A DNA stretch of 64,000 bases, from positions 48,452,075 to 48,516,074 of the forward strand of contig NC_089274.1 of assembly GCF_963678975.1 (NCBI RefSeq), written 5' to 3'. This DNA comes from Dysidea avara. Lineage: Eukaryota > Porifera > Demospongiae > Dictyoceratida > Dysideidae. The first letter of the stretch is position 1. Each line of letters begins with the position of its first letter. A program made the translations under genes and the position numbers. Below the pieces are notes generated by a model. That model was not told the DNA's origin. It did not search any database and was given only the letters and a program-made list of their open reading frames with translations. Positions 12,863-25,439 of this stretch are shown here, piece by piece.

Positions 12863-15800
12863 ATGAGATTACTACTGTTTCTAATCTGCAGTTTCCGCTT
12901 CTTGCTACTGTTTGGTGAGTACACTAGCCTGAGGTAGATATTAGTTAATTTAAATACAGAATCATAAGTGTGTGTGTGTGTGTGTGTGAGCAAGATTATA
13001 TAAGGTGACTTAAGATAATGCACAAATATGTAGCCATGTCCTTATTTGATGTTAACTGGGAAAGCATCTCACCCAGTGGCTGTATCATCAATGGGTTACC
13101 TGTGTGAGATTCATGTTTGAGGCTTTGCAGGGTGCCCGCACCTTCACCAGTGAGACATGGTACAGCCGTCTCACCCCAGGAGGATTTTCTACGCTGACTG
13201 TTAACACCTGAGTAGTACACAGGTGGCCTGTGTAGTGTTTCACTAGGAAGACATGATCAACTACACAGGTATAGGTTGTGCTTTACCTTTCCTTTAGGCA
13301 CATACTCCTTGGTTGTGATGAAACTATTGGAGAGTTGACTTCAGACATTAGTGCTGGTAATAAGCAAGTTCAGAACAACCAAACCTACATCATTCCCAAA
13401 TACAATATCATGTCACACGGGTGTTCTGGAATTGTATATGCCTGGTCATACACCATCTGCCATACAAATAGTTCAAACAAAGACAACTGGATAGAACCTG
13501 GAATTTGGAGAGAAATTGAAGATGGTGTCTTTGAACTAGTTCAGAGTAACAGACTTCCATTTCATCTTAGCAGTGATGACAATGACAACAATGATGACGA
13601 TGAAATCAAATGTGACTCTTTCTATATAGAGACAGAAGAACAGTTCACAGCTCCCACTGGATCTGTTGTAGGACTACATGTTCCATACAACAGTGACGAA
13701 ACAATGGTATATCTTATATATGAAAACAATATGGAATATAACACTTACAATTTGTCTGGTAATCATAACCATATCAATATCAGTGACAATAAAGTAGATC
13801 AGCAGGATCATCCCATATCCCTCAGAGTATATATAGGTTAGTATTACATCATGTAGAATAGAGCTAATAACTTGTATGATTACAGATTATGATGAGTGCG
13901 CTACTGAAAATGGGGGTTGTGGTAGAGATACCTGTACTAATACACTTGGTAGTTTTGTATGTACTTGTAAAGATGGTACTATACTACCTGAAGGACAAAC
14001 TAACTGTGGTAAGTATGTATTAGTAAAAACACTCTTCAAGAAATAGCTTATAACATGTGTGGTTGAAGCTGCTTTCATAAATACAAGTATCTACATGAAC
14101 ATATTAAGTTTATGTATATCATAGCAATTTCTTTTTCCATTTCCAAACCAAGGACCTTCTCATTCTTCACCACAACCACCTACAGAACAACCATCCCCAA
14201 CATCTGCAATGTCTGGCAAAAATAAATCAAACAGTGGAACAAAATATTATTTCTTAGCAGCAGTTGGTGGAACTGTTGTGATTTTTACACTGCTTGTATT
14301 AGTGATGATATTTGTTATACTGAGGAAGATGAACGTCTCACATGGGAATGAAAGTACGTAGCTACATTTGAAAGATTGTGTTATATTGGCCTCTCATTTA
14401 GTAGTGTACAATGATGTACTTCCAGTACCAGTTGTTCCCAGAACTACAGAAAATGCTGTGAAGAGAGACAATCACGTTAGCAAATCCAAGAATAAATGAT
14501 GGCATTAGACTAATGTGTACAATACAGGGTATTTTGGTGAGTGATGATTATGAGACACTGGATACTATACAGAGTTACATTAGTGACACTAACTGTGATG
14601 GTTCTACAAACAATACAGATGGTTATAGCTGTGTCCATTGTGTTGATATCTATGATCTCCCTAATGGTCACACGTCTAGTGCATTTGCTAATCAGTTCAC
14701 CACTCAACCAGTGGTCGGTAGTGTTACCACAATACGCAGTTCAATGATTGATACACCAACTGGTGGACAATGTGGTAGTCTGTATGAAACTCCAGTGAGA
14801 AGATCACATACAATATTGTATGAGGATCCTGGAAGTGAGAGAGATAAGATCTATGCTTGTTTAGAGGACAAGAAGATCCAAACTGTTAATCCAAGAAATG
14901 TTATGTAAGATATTAGCTGTGTACTTACTGCAGTGCAATAGTGTAATATAATACTGCAGGCGATTTCACCATATTGGATCTGGTGAATTTGGAGTAGTCC
15001 ATTTGGACACATGGACTGATGGTTCTGCTGATCCTATACAAGTAGCAGTGAAGACACTCAATTCAAAATGTTCAGAGTCAGACAGGGTGAAGTTTCTGAG
15101 GGAGGCAGCCATTATGGGTCAGTTTCAACACAACAATGTAGTACAGTTACATGGAGTAGTGACTGAAGAGGAGAACATGATGATTATACTGGAGTATGTG
15201 CTCAAAGGAAATCTTCACGAATTTTTAATTGAATTAAAGTAAGTGACATTTAAGTTTGCTTCATTGGTAAAGGCTAACCTCTTTAGGAGACAACAAGCAA
15301 ATGTTAACATATCAGAACATGATCTACTCAGCTACTGCAGACAAATATCATCAGGACTGAACTACCTTGCTAACAAACATTTTGTACACAGAGACCTGGC
15401 TGCTAGGAATATACTAGTATCAAGTGATGATGTGTGTAAGGTGAATAATAGACAGTAACAGTATGAGCATGATACAATATCACCTTCATTTCAGATTTAT
15501 TTTTGCTTTGGTTGCTGTTTACTCTGTCATTTACTATCTTTTCTTGCTTCACAGATTGCTGACTTTGGAATGGCACGTGATGTAACTGATCAAAGCTATT
15601 ATGAATCATCAGATGCTAAACTGCCAGTTAAATGGACTGCTCCTGAGGTACTTGTATAAGTGGATCAATTATGTTGTGAAGCTAACACTTTACTTAACAG
15701 GCAATCCTCTACAAGAAGTACTCAACACAAAGTGATGTGTGGAGTTTTGGATGTGTAATATATGAAATATGGAGTTTGGGTCACAAGCCATTTGAGACCG

Positions 15801-16201
15801 TTAAAGTTGCAGAGGTATACAAACATGTCACTACCTAATATGGCTGTATGTACACATTCTAGTACATAGAGAAGATCACTACTGGATACAGACTCCCACC
15901 ACCTCCTGGTTGTCCCAGAGCTATATATCAACTGATGATACAGTGTTGGTTAGCTGATAAACAAGCTAGAGGAATGGTATACTATTGGTGAATGTTTATT
16001 TGTAGGCATCCTGAAGATAATCATCGTCCACATAGTGATTCAATATTGAGGACACTTCAGAAATCTGATAGGACTCTACTATTACGCCCACCAGTAGAAA
16101 GTGATGGATCATTTGACGATGAGTTAGTGACTGTGTTAGGAGCTCCCCTTGATACCAACGAATCCCTCTATTCTGACCTGCAATTTTTGTATACGTCTTA
16201 G
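12863..16201 (+). CDS. Receptor tyrosine kinase A (ectodomain-EGF-TM-TK)
   Basis: Proposed exons: 12863-12933, 13298-13836, 13886-14008, 14153-14353, 14402-14475, 14528-14904, 14960-15238, 15287-15440, 15555-15647, 15701-15814, 15863-15948, 16006-16201. Domains in order: hydrophobic signal peptide ([11 protein letters not shown]), a 180-residue Cys-poor ectodomain, one EGF-like module ([10 protein letters not shown]... [10 protein letters not shown]), a Pro/Ser stalk, a transmembrane helix ([17 protein letters not shown] onward), a juxtamembrane segment with YETL, IYDLP, LYETP and LYEDPG, then a tyrosine kinase. Kinase motifs: [27 protein letters not shown], an activation loop with YY, KWTAPE, SDVWSFG, and a tail ending [10 protein letters not shown]. 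All catalytic residues are present, so it should be active at the plasma membrane; the ligand is unknown. The first exon uses the donor at 12934 because the nearer GTGAGT at 12915 would break the frame. Confidence 0.85.
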
Positions 16202-19186
16202 TAGAATTGTTATAATATCAGTTTGATCTAGCTACATACATGCATTGTTTGCAGATACATCAAACTAATCTTATAGTGACAGTATGTTGTGTATGTGCTA
16301 ATTAATTAACTCTATAATGTGTCAATGGTGAAATTACATCTGTGTCTCAAGTCATGTTATGATAACACTAATATGATCAGTGCTATACTGTTAAGTTTGC
16401 TTTTTACTGAAAATATAATTACATTCGGTGATAAACCATCTAACTGCTGATACTCAAGTATGAAACATATTATTCAACTTGAGGTTTGCCCATGTAGCTA
16501 ACACTAACTGTCTGGACAAGTGTACACTACAATGTAGATTGCTTAGCATAAACAGACAGCCAAGTCCACAGATAACTAGTACGGTTACATGAGATAAGCA
16601 GATGATATAATACACACACATGTATATATATAGCTGGAAGTCTGTACCTGTCTAACTAACTAGTTTCAGCCTTCTTTTTTAATATGGCTAATGCATATCT
16701 GAAATCTCTGCTCAGTCGCATTATGCATGTGACCTGCATGTGACCTGCTTATCTTTGCTTGTACATAGTTTTAGAAGTTCATGTTTTTATGCAATTAACT
16801 CAGTTTTTGATCCATACAAGTATATATACGAGACTAACAGATTATAATAACACACATATAGCTGAAAGCCTATAGCCATCTGGCATTTATTTTTAGCCTT
16901 ATTTTTTTTATAGCTACATGTATATACTGCATGCATCATTAACCACCATAACTGAGTTAGTTGCATAAAAATGTGACTCAAACATCTAAAACTACATACC
17001 AGGAAAGATAATTAAGCCTACAACTGAGCAGAGATTTCAGATATGCATCATGACTGCATACTCCACTGCATGCTCCTCAATAACAAACTAGAAACAGTTA
17101 TTAGGGATGCCCTTGAGTTATGAAAAACTGGCAATATTTTTTCAATTGCTGGTGTGCACAAAAGTTTGGAACTGATCAAATATTCATACATTTTACATAA
17201 AATGGTATCATGACCGAGAGATCATGCATGACTGTCATTGACTGAAATATGAATTTGTATAGCATTAAGATTAACATTACATGCTAAAGGAGAGAGCAGT
17301 ACTAATGCAGTAAATGTAATACCAGTATTATGTTTATGGATGTAGCTATCTATTTACATGTTCCCAAGGTTAAATATCTAAAAGCATAAAATAACCTTTA
17401 GTACTAGTAGGAGTCACTCTACCAATGAACATGCAATGAGTCATTCAGTTTTGCTTAAATTCATTGCCAAAACTTGTTTTGTTAAATCTGATGATCAACA
17501 GGTGGGGAAGAGAGTGGTCATGCACACTTCACATTAGTAATAATGATACTGATAATTGTGGTGTTGTGTTGTATATTTTAATGTCAATATCCTGCTGAAT
17601 GTGACAGGAAATATGTGCGTCAGCTGCTGCAGTTTAGATTGTTATGCAATATGCCATATGACGTGGATATTACCAAAATAAAACTGCAAGAGTAAGTTAT
17701 GAATTATGACAATGCACAGATAGTGAGGTGTGGCAGTAACTCCTCAATTGTGTTAAATGCAGATTTATGAATTCTTGATATTGCTATTGCATAAAATGTT
17801 CTTCGAGATTTATATATTACTCTACCATAAAACAGTTTATGTGCAAGAGAATCTAGCTAATTCAATCAGCTAAATGGACTATAATTTGATTAATGTCATG
17901 ATGCAAACATTATGAGTGCGTTCTCCTATCAACTGTTTTACAGAGATTTTGTCAGTAATAAAGAACTTGAGAGTTTGTGGTATTTTTATCCATTTCTCCA
18001 AAATGATTTAAAGGGAAACTTTGGATACGCACTTGGCTCATAAGCAGAGATTGCTTGCAGTTGTCATTGTAATGAAATCTCTCTACAAATGCAAATAGTA
18101 TTCATATGGCTTTCAAGGAAGGCATTTTAAAAGTTCTTCCTCAGAACTTTCCAAGCTGTAATGGAATTTATAGCATCAATGAATTTATCACTTTGCATGC
18201 TGCCTATTGCACTATATTCTAATGGGCCATGCAATAGTATGGTTGTGGTTGGTTCAGATAACTGCAAGAAAAGATTTAAACACTCTAATAGAACATTCAA
18301 TAAACAACCTCAATTTCAGGTATTGGCTGAGCTACCTGTTAAAACTCTTTGTTGGTAAGAAGTTAATGTGTTTAAGTTTACGCTGAGCACAAGAGGATGT
18401 TTCAGATCTCTCCATGCTGTTGTGGTTCCTTTGACTTATTCCATTAATTCAATGTAAAACTGTGAGATGCATATTTCAATGACTGGTTTATTATTCAACT
18501 GGGTGACCATTGGATCTGTCACCATGCATGATAGCTGTAGTTGATCACAGTAGGAGCATAGAATATCTTAAAGCCGAAGACAGATGTAAATAATTAAGAC
18601 ACTTGAATTACTGGTTAAAATGATTTCAGATTTCTGTTAACTTACGTATATATGTATTGCTGCTTCTTTTAACACCTTCCATTGAGAACCATCTCACTGA
18701 ATTATTTCTTTGGTACATGTGTTCAGTGAGATATAATTTATAGTTGTATTAGTACAGATGTTCATAGATTGGTAGAAAAACTGCTGTAAAAGTGAAATAA
18801 AGAGAAGAATGTCATTATACTTAAAGTAACAATAATTTGTCACTTCATTGCAATCCCATGAGAAGATCTGTGTAACAAGGAGTCTTCCCTACATTGGAAC
18901 TGTGTTGAATGCAGAAAAACATCCCAGCTAGACCTTTAATCATCCGACACTATAGCTATGAACAGATGGCAAGTGAGCAGCTATATAGAAGACCTTTGAT
19001 GATTTGTAAATATATACTTGGTTGATGTTGTCATCCCTGTAAAAATAAAAATGTCATCCTTCTATGCATTGTTTGTTTGCATTATCAGTGTTTTATGCTG
19101 ACTGCTCTATTAGAGTAAACGGCTAATTGTTTGCTGTGTTTATTGTCTTTGTAGTATCTCTATGTATGTTTGTTATACTTTATGTT
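16202..19186. other. intergenic region between convergent genes A and B
   Basis: No gene is seen. An imperfect inverted repeat spans about 16690-17045: CATATCTGAAATCTCTGCTC on the left faces its complement near 17022-17045, and ATGCAATTAACTCAG faces CTGAGTTAGTTGCAT. The rest is AT-rich, unique-looking sequence. Confidence 0.6.
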
Positions 19187-19194
19187 GTTGTATG

Positions 19195-19558
19195 CAGGGC
19201 CGCCCACAGGGGGGGGGGGGGGGGGGGGGGGGCAACTGGGGTATTTTTTCCCGGGCCCCAGCCTGAAAGGGGCCCCAGGAGGCCCCATGAAGGGCCCCCT
19301 GAATACCTGTTTAAAAGATCGATATACTCTAATAGAGCAGTCAGATCTAAATACTCTAATAGAGCAGTCACAGTATTCTTCAGAGGAGCAGTGTAGCAAG
19401 CTTATAGATAAGGAGGTTGGTGATGGGTAGTTATTGTCATTGCCAACAGGTTGTGACCTTTTTTTTTTTTTTTTTTTTGGTCTTCACCTTACAACTTGGG
19501 TGAAGGGCCCCACTTTAACTCTTTGCCCTGGGCCCCTTAATTTCTCTGGGCGGCCCTG
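19195..19558. mobile_element. hAT-type non-autonomous element, copy 1
   Basis: The inverted ends are CAGGGCCGCCCA. An exact 8-bp duplication GTTGTATG flanks both sides (19187-19194 and 19559-19566), the hAT hallmark. Inside are a run of about 20 or more G, GGCCCC-rich text, two CTCTAATAGAGCAGTCA motifs and a long T tract. The small frames in it are artefacts of the G and T runs. Confidence 0.9.
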
Positions 19559-20088
19559 GTTGTATGTATGTGTGCCCCTCTGGCAGATAAGAGCGGACTG
19601 TTTAGAGGTAATAAACAATCCAATCAATCAATCAATCAATCAAGTGTTTCATTAAAATTCTTGTCCTGTTATGAATCACTGCCAAAGTTTAGATTAGATT
19701 ACAGGGTCTGGAACATTTTAGTTACAAATTTCCTATGTGTATATACTAAGCCAGATGACGTATGCTGACAGCCTAACAGTAAATTTTTTTGCAGAGTAAT
19801 AACTTAACCTATAAAACCAGCAAATATATTCAAAATGAGAACACACCAAGATTGACAGGTCACTTCAAGTGCCACACTTATGTCTCCTCCAGGGAAATGG
19901 ACATTTTGTTCTTTATATACATCTTCACTTTACTATTTTTATGACTAAAGAACACAGTCATTGTAATTCACAACATTACCAGTAAATAATCACACAATAG
20001 TGACAATTATCTTATCATGCAATTATGTACATATCTGAATCTGAAAAATTGTTATCAAAAATTATTATGTGTGCTCAAGCTGTTTTGT

Positions 20089-23000
20089 TTAGCATGGTGT
20101 ACTAGAGATATAGGAGGACTGCAGGTCAGTATAGAGTGATTTACTGGTATCAAGGGGAGCTCCTAACACAGTCACTAACTCATCGTCAAATGATCCATCA
20201 CTTTCTACTGGTGGGCGTAATAGTAGAGTCCTATCAGATTTCTGAAGTGTCCTCAATATTGAATCACTATGTGGACGATGATTACCTTCAGGATGCCTAC
20301 AAATAAACATTCACCAATAGTATACCATTCCTCTAGCTTGTTTATCAGCTAACCAACACTGTATCATCAGTTGATATATAGCTCTGGGACAACCAGGAGG
20401 TGGTGGGAGTCTGTATCCAGTAGTGATCTTCTCTATGCACTAGATAACAATTATGATGTGTACATACAGCCATATAAGGTAATGGCATGTTTGTATACCT
20501 CTGCAACTTTAGCGGTCTCAAATGGCTTGTGACCCAAACTCCATATCTCATATATTACACATCCAAAACTCCACACATCACTTTGTGTTGAGTACTTCTT
20601 GTAAAGGATTGCCTGTGAAGTAAAGTGTTAGCTTCACAATAAAAAATGAAGTGTAGCATCATACCTCAGGAGCAGTCCACCTGATTGGCAGTTTAGCATC
20701 AGATGATTCATAATAGCTTTGATCAGTTACATCACGTGCCATTCCAAAGTCAGCAATCTGTGTACATACATAATTAACAGCTGCTTTTATTAAACTATTT
20801 GTCTCCAGTCACAGGTATAATACACCACATAAAGTCACAGGGAGATGTAGCTTTCAAAAGGATATGTGCGTATCCATGCATATCTGGAATTTTAAAAAAG
20901 TATATGATCTATGAATTTGATGCATGGTGGCGTGCACCTACAGTGTACTCTGGTTGGTCAATAATTAATCCATGGTTTGAAGTCATTTGTAGCTACTGTA
21001 CCATGTGCATAGTAAGGTGTTTAATGGAATTTGTAGCTCATGGTATAATACCGGCCCACTCAGTATTCAGTATAGTTATATTGTGCATGATGGGACTTGA
21101 ACTAGACTGGCATCGGCTATATCTCTTCAAATATGGATCTAACCATGTATTTATGAATTTCCAGACCCTTGTGTGCTTGTTAGTTACCTTACACACATCA
21201 TCACTTGACACTAGTATATTCCTAGCAGCCAGGTCTCTGTGTACAAACTGTTTGTTAGCAAGGTAGCTAAGTCCTGATGATATCTGTCTGCAGTAGCTGA
21301 GTAGATCATGTTCTGATATGCCAACATTTGCTTGTTGCCTCCTAAATTAATATATTTAAAGCCATGATTACGTGGGAGGAAATCAAACCTCATATCAAGT
21401 AAGAATTCACAAAGGTCTCCTTTCAACATATACTCCAGTACAATCATCATGTTCTCCTCTTCAGTCACTACTCCATGTAACTGTACTACATTGTTGTGTT
21501 GAAACTGACCCATAATGGCTGCCTCCCTCAGAAACTTCACCCTGTCTGACTCTGAACATTTTGAATTGAGTGTCTTCACTGCTACTTGTATAGGATCAGC
21601 AGAACCATTGGTCCATGTGCCCAAATGGACTACTCCAAATTCACCAGACCCAATATGGTGAAATCGCCTGCAGTAATGGTCGGGCAGCAAGCTTAAGATG
21701 GATCTCTACATCATTATACTTACGTAACAGTCTTTGAATCTATAACTAACATTTTTCTGGCCTCAAACCAAGTATAGATCTTATCTCTTTCTCTACCAGG
21801 GTCTTCATACAATATTGTGTGAGATCCAAATGGAGTTTCATATGGATTGCAGTACTGCTGCTCTCCTCTTGAAAGGGATGATATACTTGGAATTGTATTT
21901 GCACCACCAACTGCCAGTTGGACAGTAAACTGATTTCCAAATATGGTGGACTGTCCATTAGGCAGGTCATAAACATCAATATGATGGACACTGCTATAGC
22001 CATCATCATCAGTGACATTCATTGAAGTATTACTACCAATGTAATGCTCTATTGTATCCAGTGTCTCATAGTCTCTACACAAAGTAGGATCCTAAAATGA
22101 GTACACGATGAGGTCACACAGAAATTCTGTTGGTCAGTAAATACTTACAAAATTATTATCTCCATTTGCTGCTAGTGCTGCTTGCATCTGCATGCAAACA
22201 TCATCTTGCACTGCTGGTATGACATACCTACCTGTTGTACAATTGTTTTTCTTCTGAAAGTGTTTCATCTTCTTCAGTTTAAACCAAAAGCAGATCATTA
22301 TTACAAGTACTAACAATAGTAACAATACAAAACATCCTCCAAATATAATAAAATAATTGAAATTGGTTGAATCATCAGATGCCGCTTCTTCTTCAGATGT
22401 TTCACCACTTGGCACAACTAATGCATTTGTTGATGATTGCATTGGTAATGAAGATGATTCTGTCATCTCTGTTGTTGATGATGTTGATAAAGTTGCTGAC
22501 AAATATTGTGTTTTGGGTGTTGCTAGCAATATTGTCATCGATAATGATGACATTAGTGATGTAGCCGGTAGCAGTGTTGTTGACGGTTGTATTAACGAGA
22601 CATTTAAAGCTATAAGTATTGCAAAAAAAATGACTGTACAACATTGCTTATCTACATCGGCTGACAACACAGCCACCGCTAGCTATATATGTACATAAAA
22701 TATATGATATACAAATTATCCTGCTTTGCACCCATGCATCATTTTTAATAGTTTACATATGTAGCTGTATGCATTAATATAGTTGAACTGGCTATACCAT
22801 TACAGTTAGTTTGTCCTTCAGGTAGTTCGGTGCCATCTTCACAAGTACACACAAAACTACCAAATGTATTGTTGGTGCCATCACAGTCTTCATTTTTGAT
22901 ACAGCTATGATCATTATAATCTGTAATCATAACACCAGTATGTAACTATATATGCATGCTTAAACTAACCTATGTGTGCCTTGAGAGAAATGAAACAACC

Positions 23001-25054
23001 TTTTTGCCGGTTTCTTTCTACATTAGGTGTCACACGAACATGATATCCAGGGAAATTATAAGTGTCATAATCATCACTTTCTCCATATAAAATAAACCCA
23101 GTACTATCACTATAGTGATGTGTAGTTACAACATATAACCCCACAACAGAAGCTGCTGGAGCCATAAACTGCTCTTCTCTTGGTACACACATATAACCAC
23201 ACTTAACTTCAGCAGTGCCATTGTGACTACTATTAATATGTAAAGTGAATGTATTGTTCTTAATTTGTTCAAAAGTATTATCTGTTTGTCTCCAAACACT
23301 GGGATACATATCCACTGAAATATTAGTCTCAGGTGGAACTGCATAACAGAACTCCCAAGCATACACAATACTGTTACATGAGATCTTGTAGTCTGGAATG
23401 ATATAGGTGTAGTTGTTAAGAATTTCTTCATTGTTATTGTTAAAAGTTAACTCTCCAATAGTTCCTTCACAGATGTGACTGTCTATATGGAGACACATCA
23501 TAAAATATGTGCTATTGTACTTGTTTTAGTCACTCATTAGTTTATTTATTGGAGTATTCAGTGGTATAATGAATTTACTGTGCAGGTATAGCATCAAATA
23601 GGGCAATTTTTCGGAAACAGTGGAAATGGAAACTGGAAACGGAAAGTGGAAATGGAAAACGGAAATGGTTAAATTGTCATATAAATGTACCCAGATAAAA
23701 CCCTTCTTTAGTGGCCACTTCTTAAAGACCACCTTCTTACAAAGACCACCTCCATACAAAGACCACCTCCATACAGAGACCACATTGTAATTACATCTCA
23801 AAGATGGCTAAGGCATACGTAATGACACTGTGACACCAATTCGTGGTCACCTTTTATAAGACCACCTTCTTTACAAAGACCACTTCACATTGTAATAATA
23901 GTTAAGTTCTAAACATCTATTTCATGGTTTTATCAAATGTGAATCCTAGAGTAAAACCCTCACATAGAGTCACCTCTTCACCTTTCACAAAGACCACCTC
24001 TGTACAAAGACCACATGTAATTAAGTAATGACTCATAGAAAGGAGTCAATGTCATACTTTGGTACACACTTCACTCAAGTAGTCTGGCTATCTGTTTTGT
24101 TTTGTACCAGAGTGTGTCATACAAAAATAGTCCATGCAAGTGAAAAATGAGGTTTCATAAGGAGATAATGACCTTAAGAGCCTAGTATTTTTAGCTGACC
24201 TAGCTGTTTTGAAAATAAGTGTTTGGAACTTCCCTCTTTGTAAAGAGGGTGGTCTTTATAAAAGGTGACCATGAAGTCCGACATTAAGTATGTCTTAGCC
24301 ATTTTGAGATGTAATTGTAATGTGGTCTTTGTATGGAGGTGGTCTTTGTATGGAGGTGGTCTTTGTAAAAAGGTGGTCTTTAAGAGGTGGTCACTAAACA
24401 AGAGTTTTACTTAGGGTACATTTATATGATGATTTGACCATTTCTGTTTTCCATTTCCACTTTCCGTTTCCAGCTTCCATTTCCACTGTTTCCAATTGCC
24501 CCATCAAATATAAGCCTTATACATAGATCGACTGACATTAATGAATTTACCATCTCTTTTGTACAGGCACAGACATGGTGACTTAATATTTCTTTTCAAG
24601 ATGTTGAATGGTTACTTCAATCTGGATCACTCCAACTTTTTCACTCTTTCCCACAATACACAAACTAGAGGTCATGCATATATAAATTACTTAAGCCCCC
24701 TGCCCACCATTCATGTCGGGTCAACTATTTTGGTACTAGAGTAATTAATGACTGGAACAATCTTACAAGTGATATTGTAGGAAATTCTTCATTAAATAAT
24801 TTAAAATCAGCAATAGATAATTACTTTTATGATTATAGATTTATGTTAATGTCAGTAATAATTGTATTTGTAGTTAATTTTTGTTTATTGCATCTAATTT
24901 ATGTATGTGTATGTATGTAATTGAATGGGTGTACAGGCTTCTAAGCCTCAACCCAAATCACATCATAATCATAATCATAATATGCATGACTATACTCACC
25001 ATCATCAGAAGCGACCAGTACCAGTACACTGTAGATAGTAGCAAGTAATATCAT
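20089..25054 (-). CDS. Receptor tyrosine kinase B (ectodomain-EGF-TM-TK)
   Basis: Proposed exons on the minus strand: 25000-25054, 22970-23482, 22798-22920, 22149-22609, 21724-22091, 21389-21667, 21188-21341, 20665-20757, 20499-20612, 20354-20439, 20089-20296; phases agree throughout. Signal peptide MILLATIYSVLVLVAS; ectodomain with YAWEFC and EEQFMAPAASVVGLYV; EGF-like module ([20 protein letters not shown]); Ser/Thr-rich stalk; transmembrane helix (FIIFGGCFVLLLLLVLVIM); juxtamembrane YETL, VYDLPNG, PYETP, LYEDPG; kinase with [26 protein letters not shown] and RWTAPE; tail [15 protein letters not shown]. Unlike gene C, the post-membrane exon is fused to the transmembrane exon, so one intron is missing. 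Its first intron (23483-24999) carries a MULE-like fold-back and a LINE fragment. It converges on gene A. Confidence 0.88.
23601..24501. mobile_element. MULE-like fold-back element, copy 1
   Basis: Long inverted arms of about 270-300 bp run inward from GGGCAATTTTTCGGAAACAG and from the complement of GGGCAATTGGAAACAGTGG. The arms contain repeated AAAGACCACCTCCATACA units. An exact 9-bp duplication CATCAAATA lies at 23592-23600 and 24502-24510. Long arms plus 9-bp duplication fit Mutator-like elements. It has no coding frame and lies in the first intron of RTK gene B. Confidence 0.85.
24537..24985 (+). mobile_element. 3' fragment of a CR1/jockey-like LINE
   Basis: Translation gives LNLPSLLYRHRHGDLIFLFK, then FFTLSHNTQTRGHAY and, after a frame change, GTRVINDWNNL and NLKSAIDNYFYDYR, the usual C-terminal text of non-LTR reverse transcriptase proteins. 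The 3' end is a short ATC/ATAATC repeat. It is 5'-truncated and inserted in gene B intron 1, antisense to the gene. Confidence 0.75.
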
Positions 25055-25439
25055 CTCTAGCATATATTATGCAAATAGCTGCATAGTGAAAGAAACATAC
25101 TAGCTATGCAATTTGCTATAGTTAGAGTCCACAACTGTTCTAGACATATAGTACTCAAAATCTTGGGCTTGTATTATTTTTCTAATACACTTTTCCCTCG
25201 AATTTTCCCAATCCATGCACAAAAGACTAGCTATAGCTAGCTATATATAGGTGCATGGCTGACTCGCTGAATCCTACCCGAAAACGTTCAGCTAGTCTAC
25301 ATTTAAACTACTGCACGCTGTCACTTACGAGTTACGTGCCGTTGAAAATCTGCAACTGTTTAGCTAGATAATAGATAAGACATTAACATAAATCTATGAT
25401 ACCAGCTGAAAAATATTCACCTATTTATTGTTATGGAAC

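Noticed and set aside
12863-12914. Gene A first exon ending at the strong GTGAGT donor at 12915
   Set aside because: That junction gives phase 1, but every usable acceptor before the ectodomain requires phase 2 or 0; the donor at 12934 keeps the frame.
19127-19430. Gly/Pro-rich small frames on both strands
   Set aside because: They are produced by the G run and GGCCCC text of a hAT-type element with a clear 8-bp duplication.
20799-21266. 155-residue plus-strand open frame
   Set aside because: It lies antisense across an intron and kinase exon of RTK gene B and has no recognisable protein features.
22357-22698. 113-residue Asp/Val-rich plus-strand frame
   Set aside because: It is the antisense shadow of the Ser/Thr-rich stalk exon of gene B.
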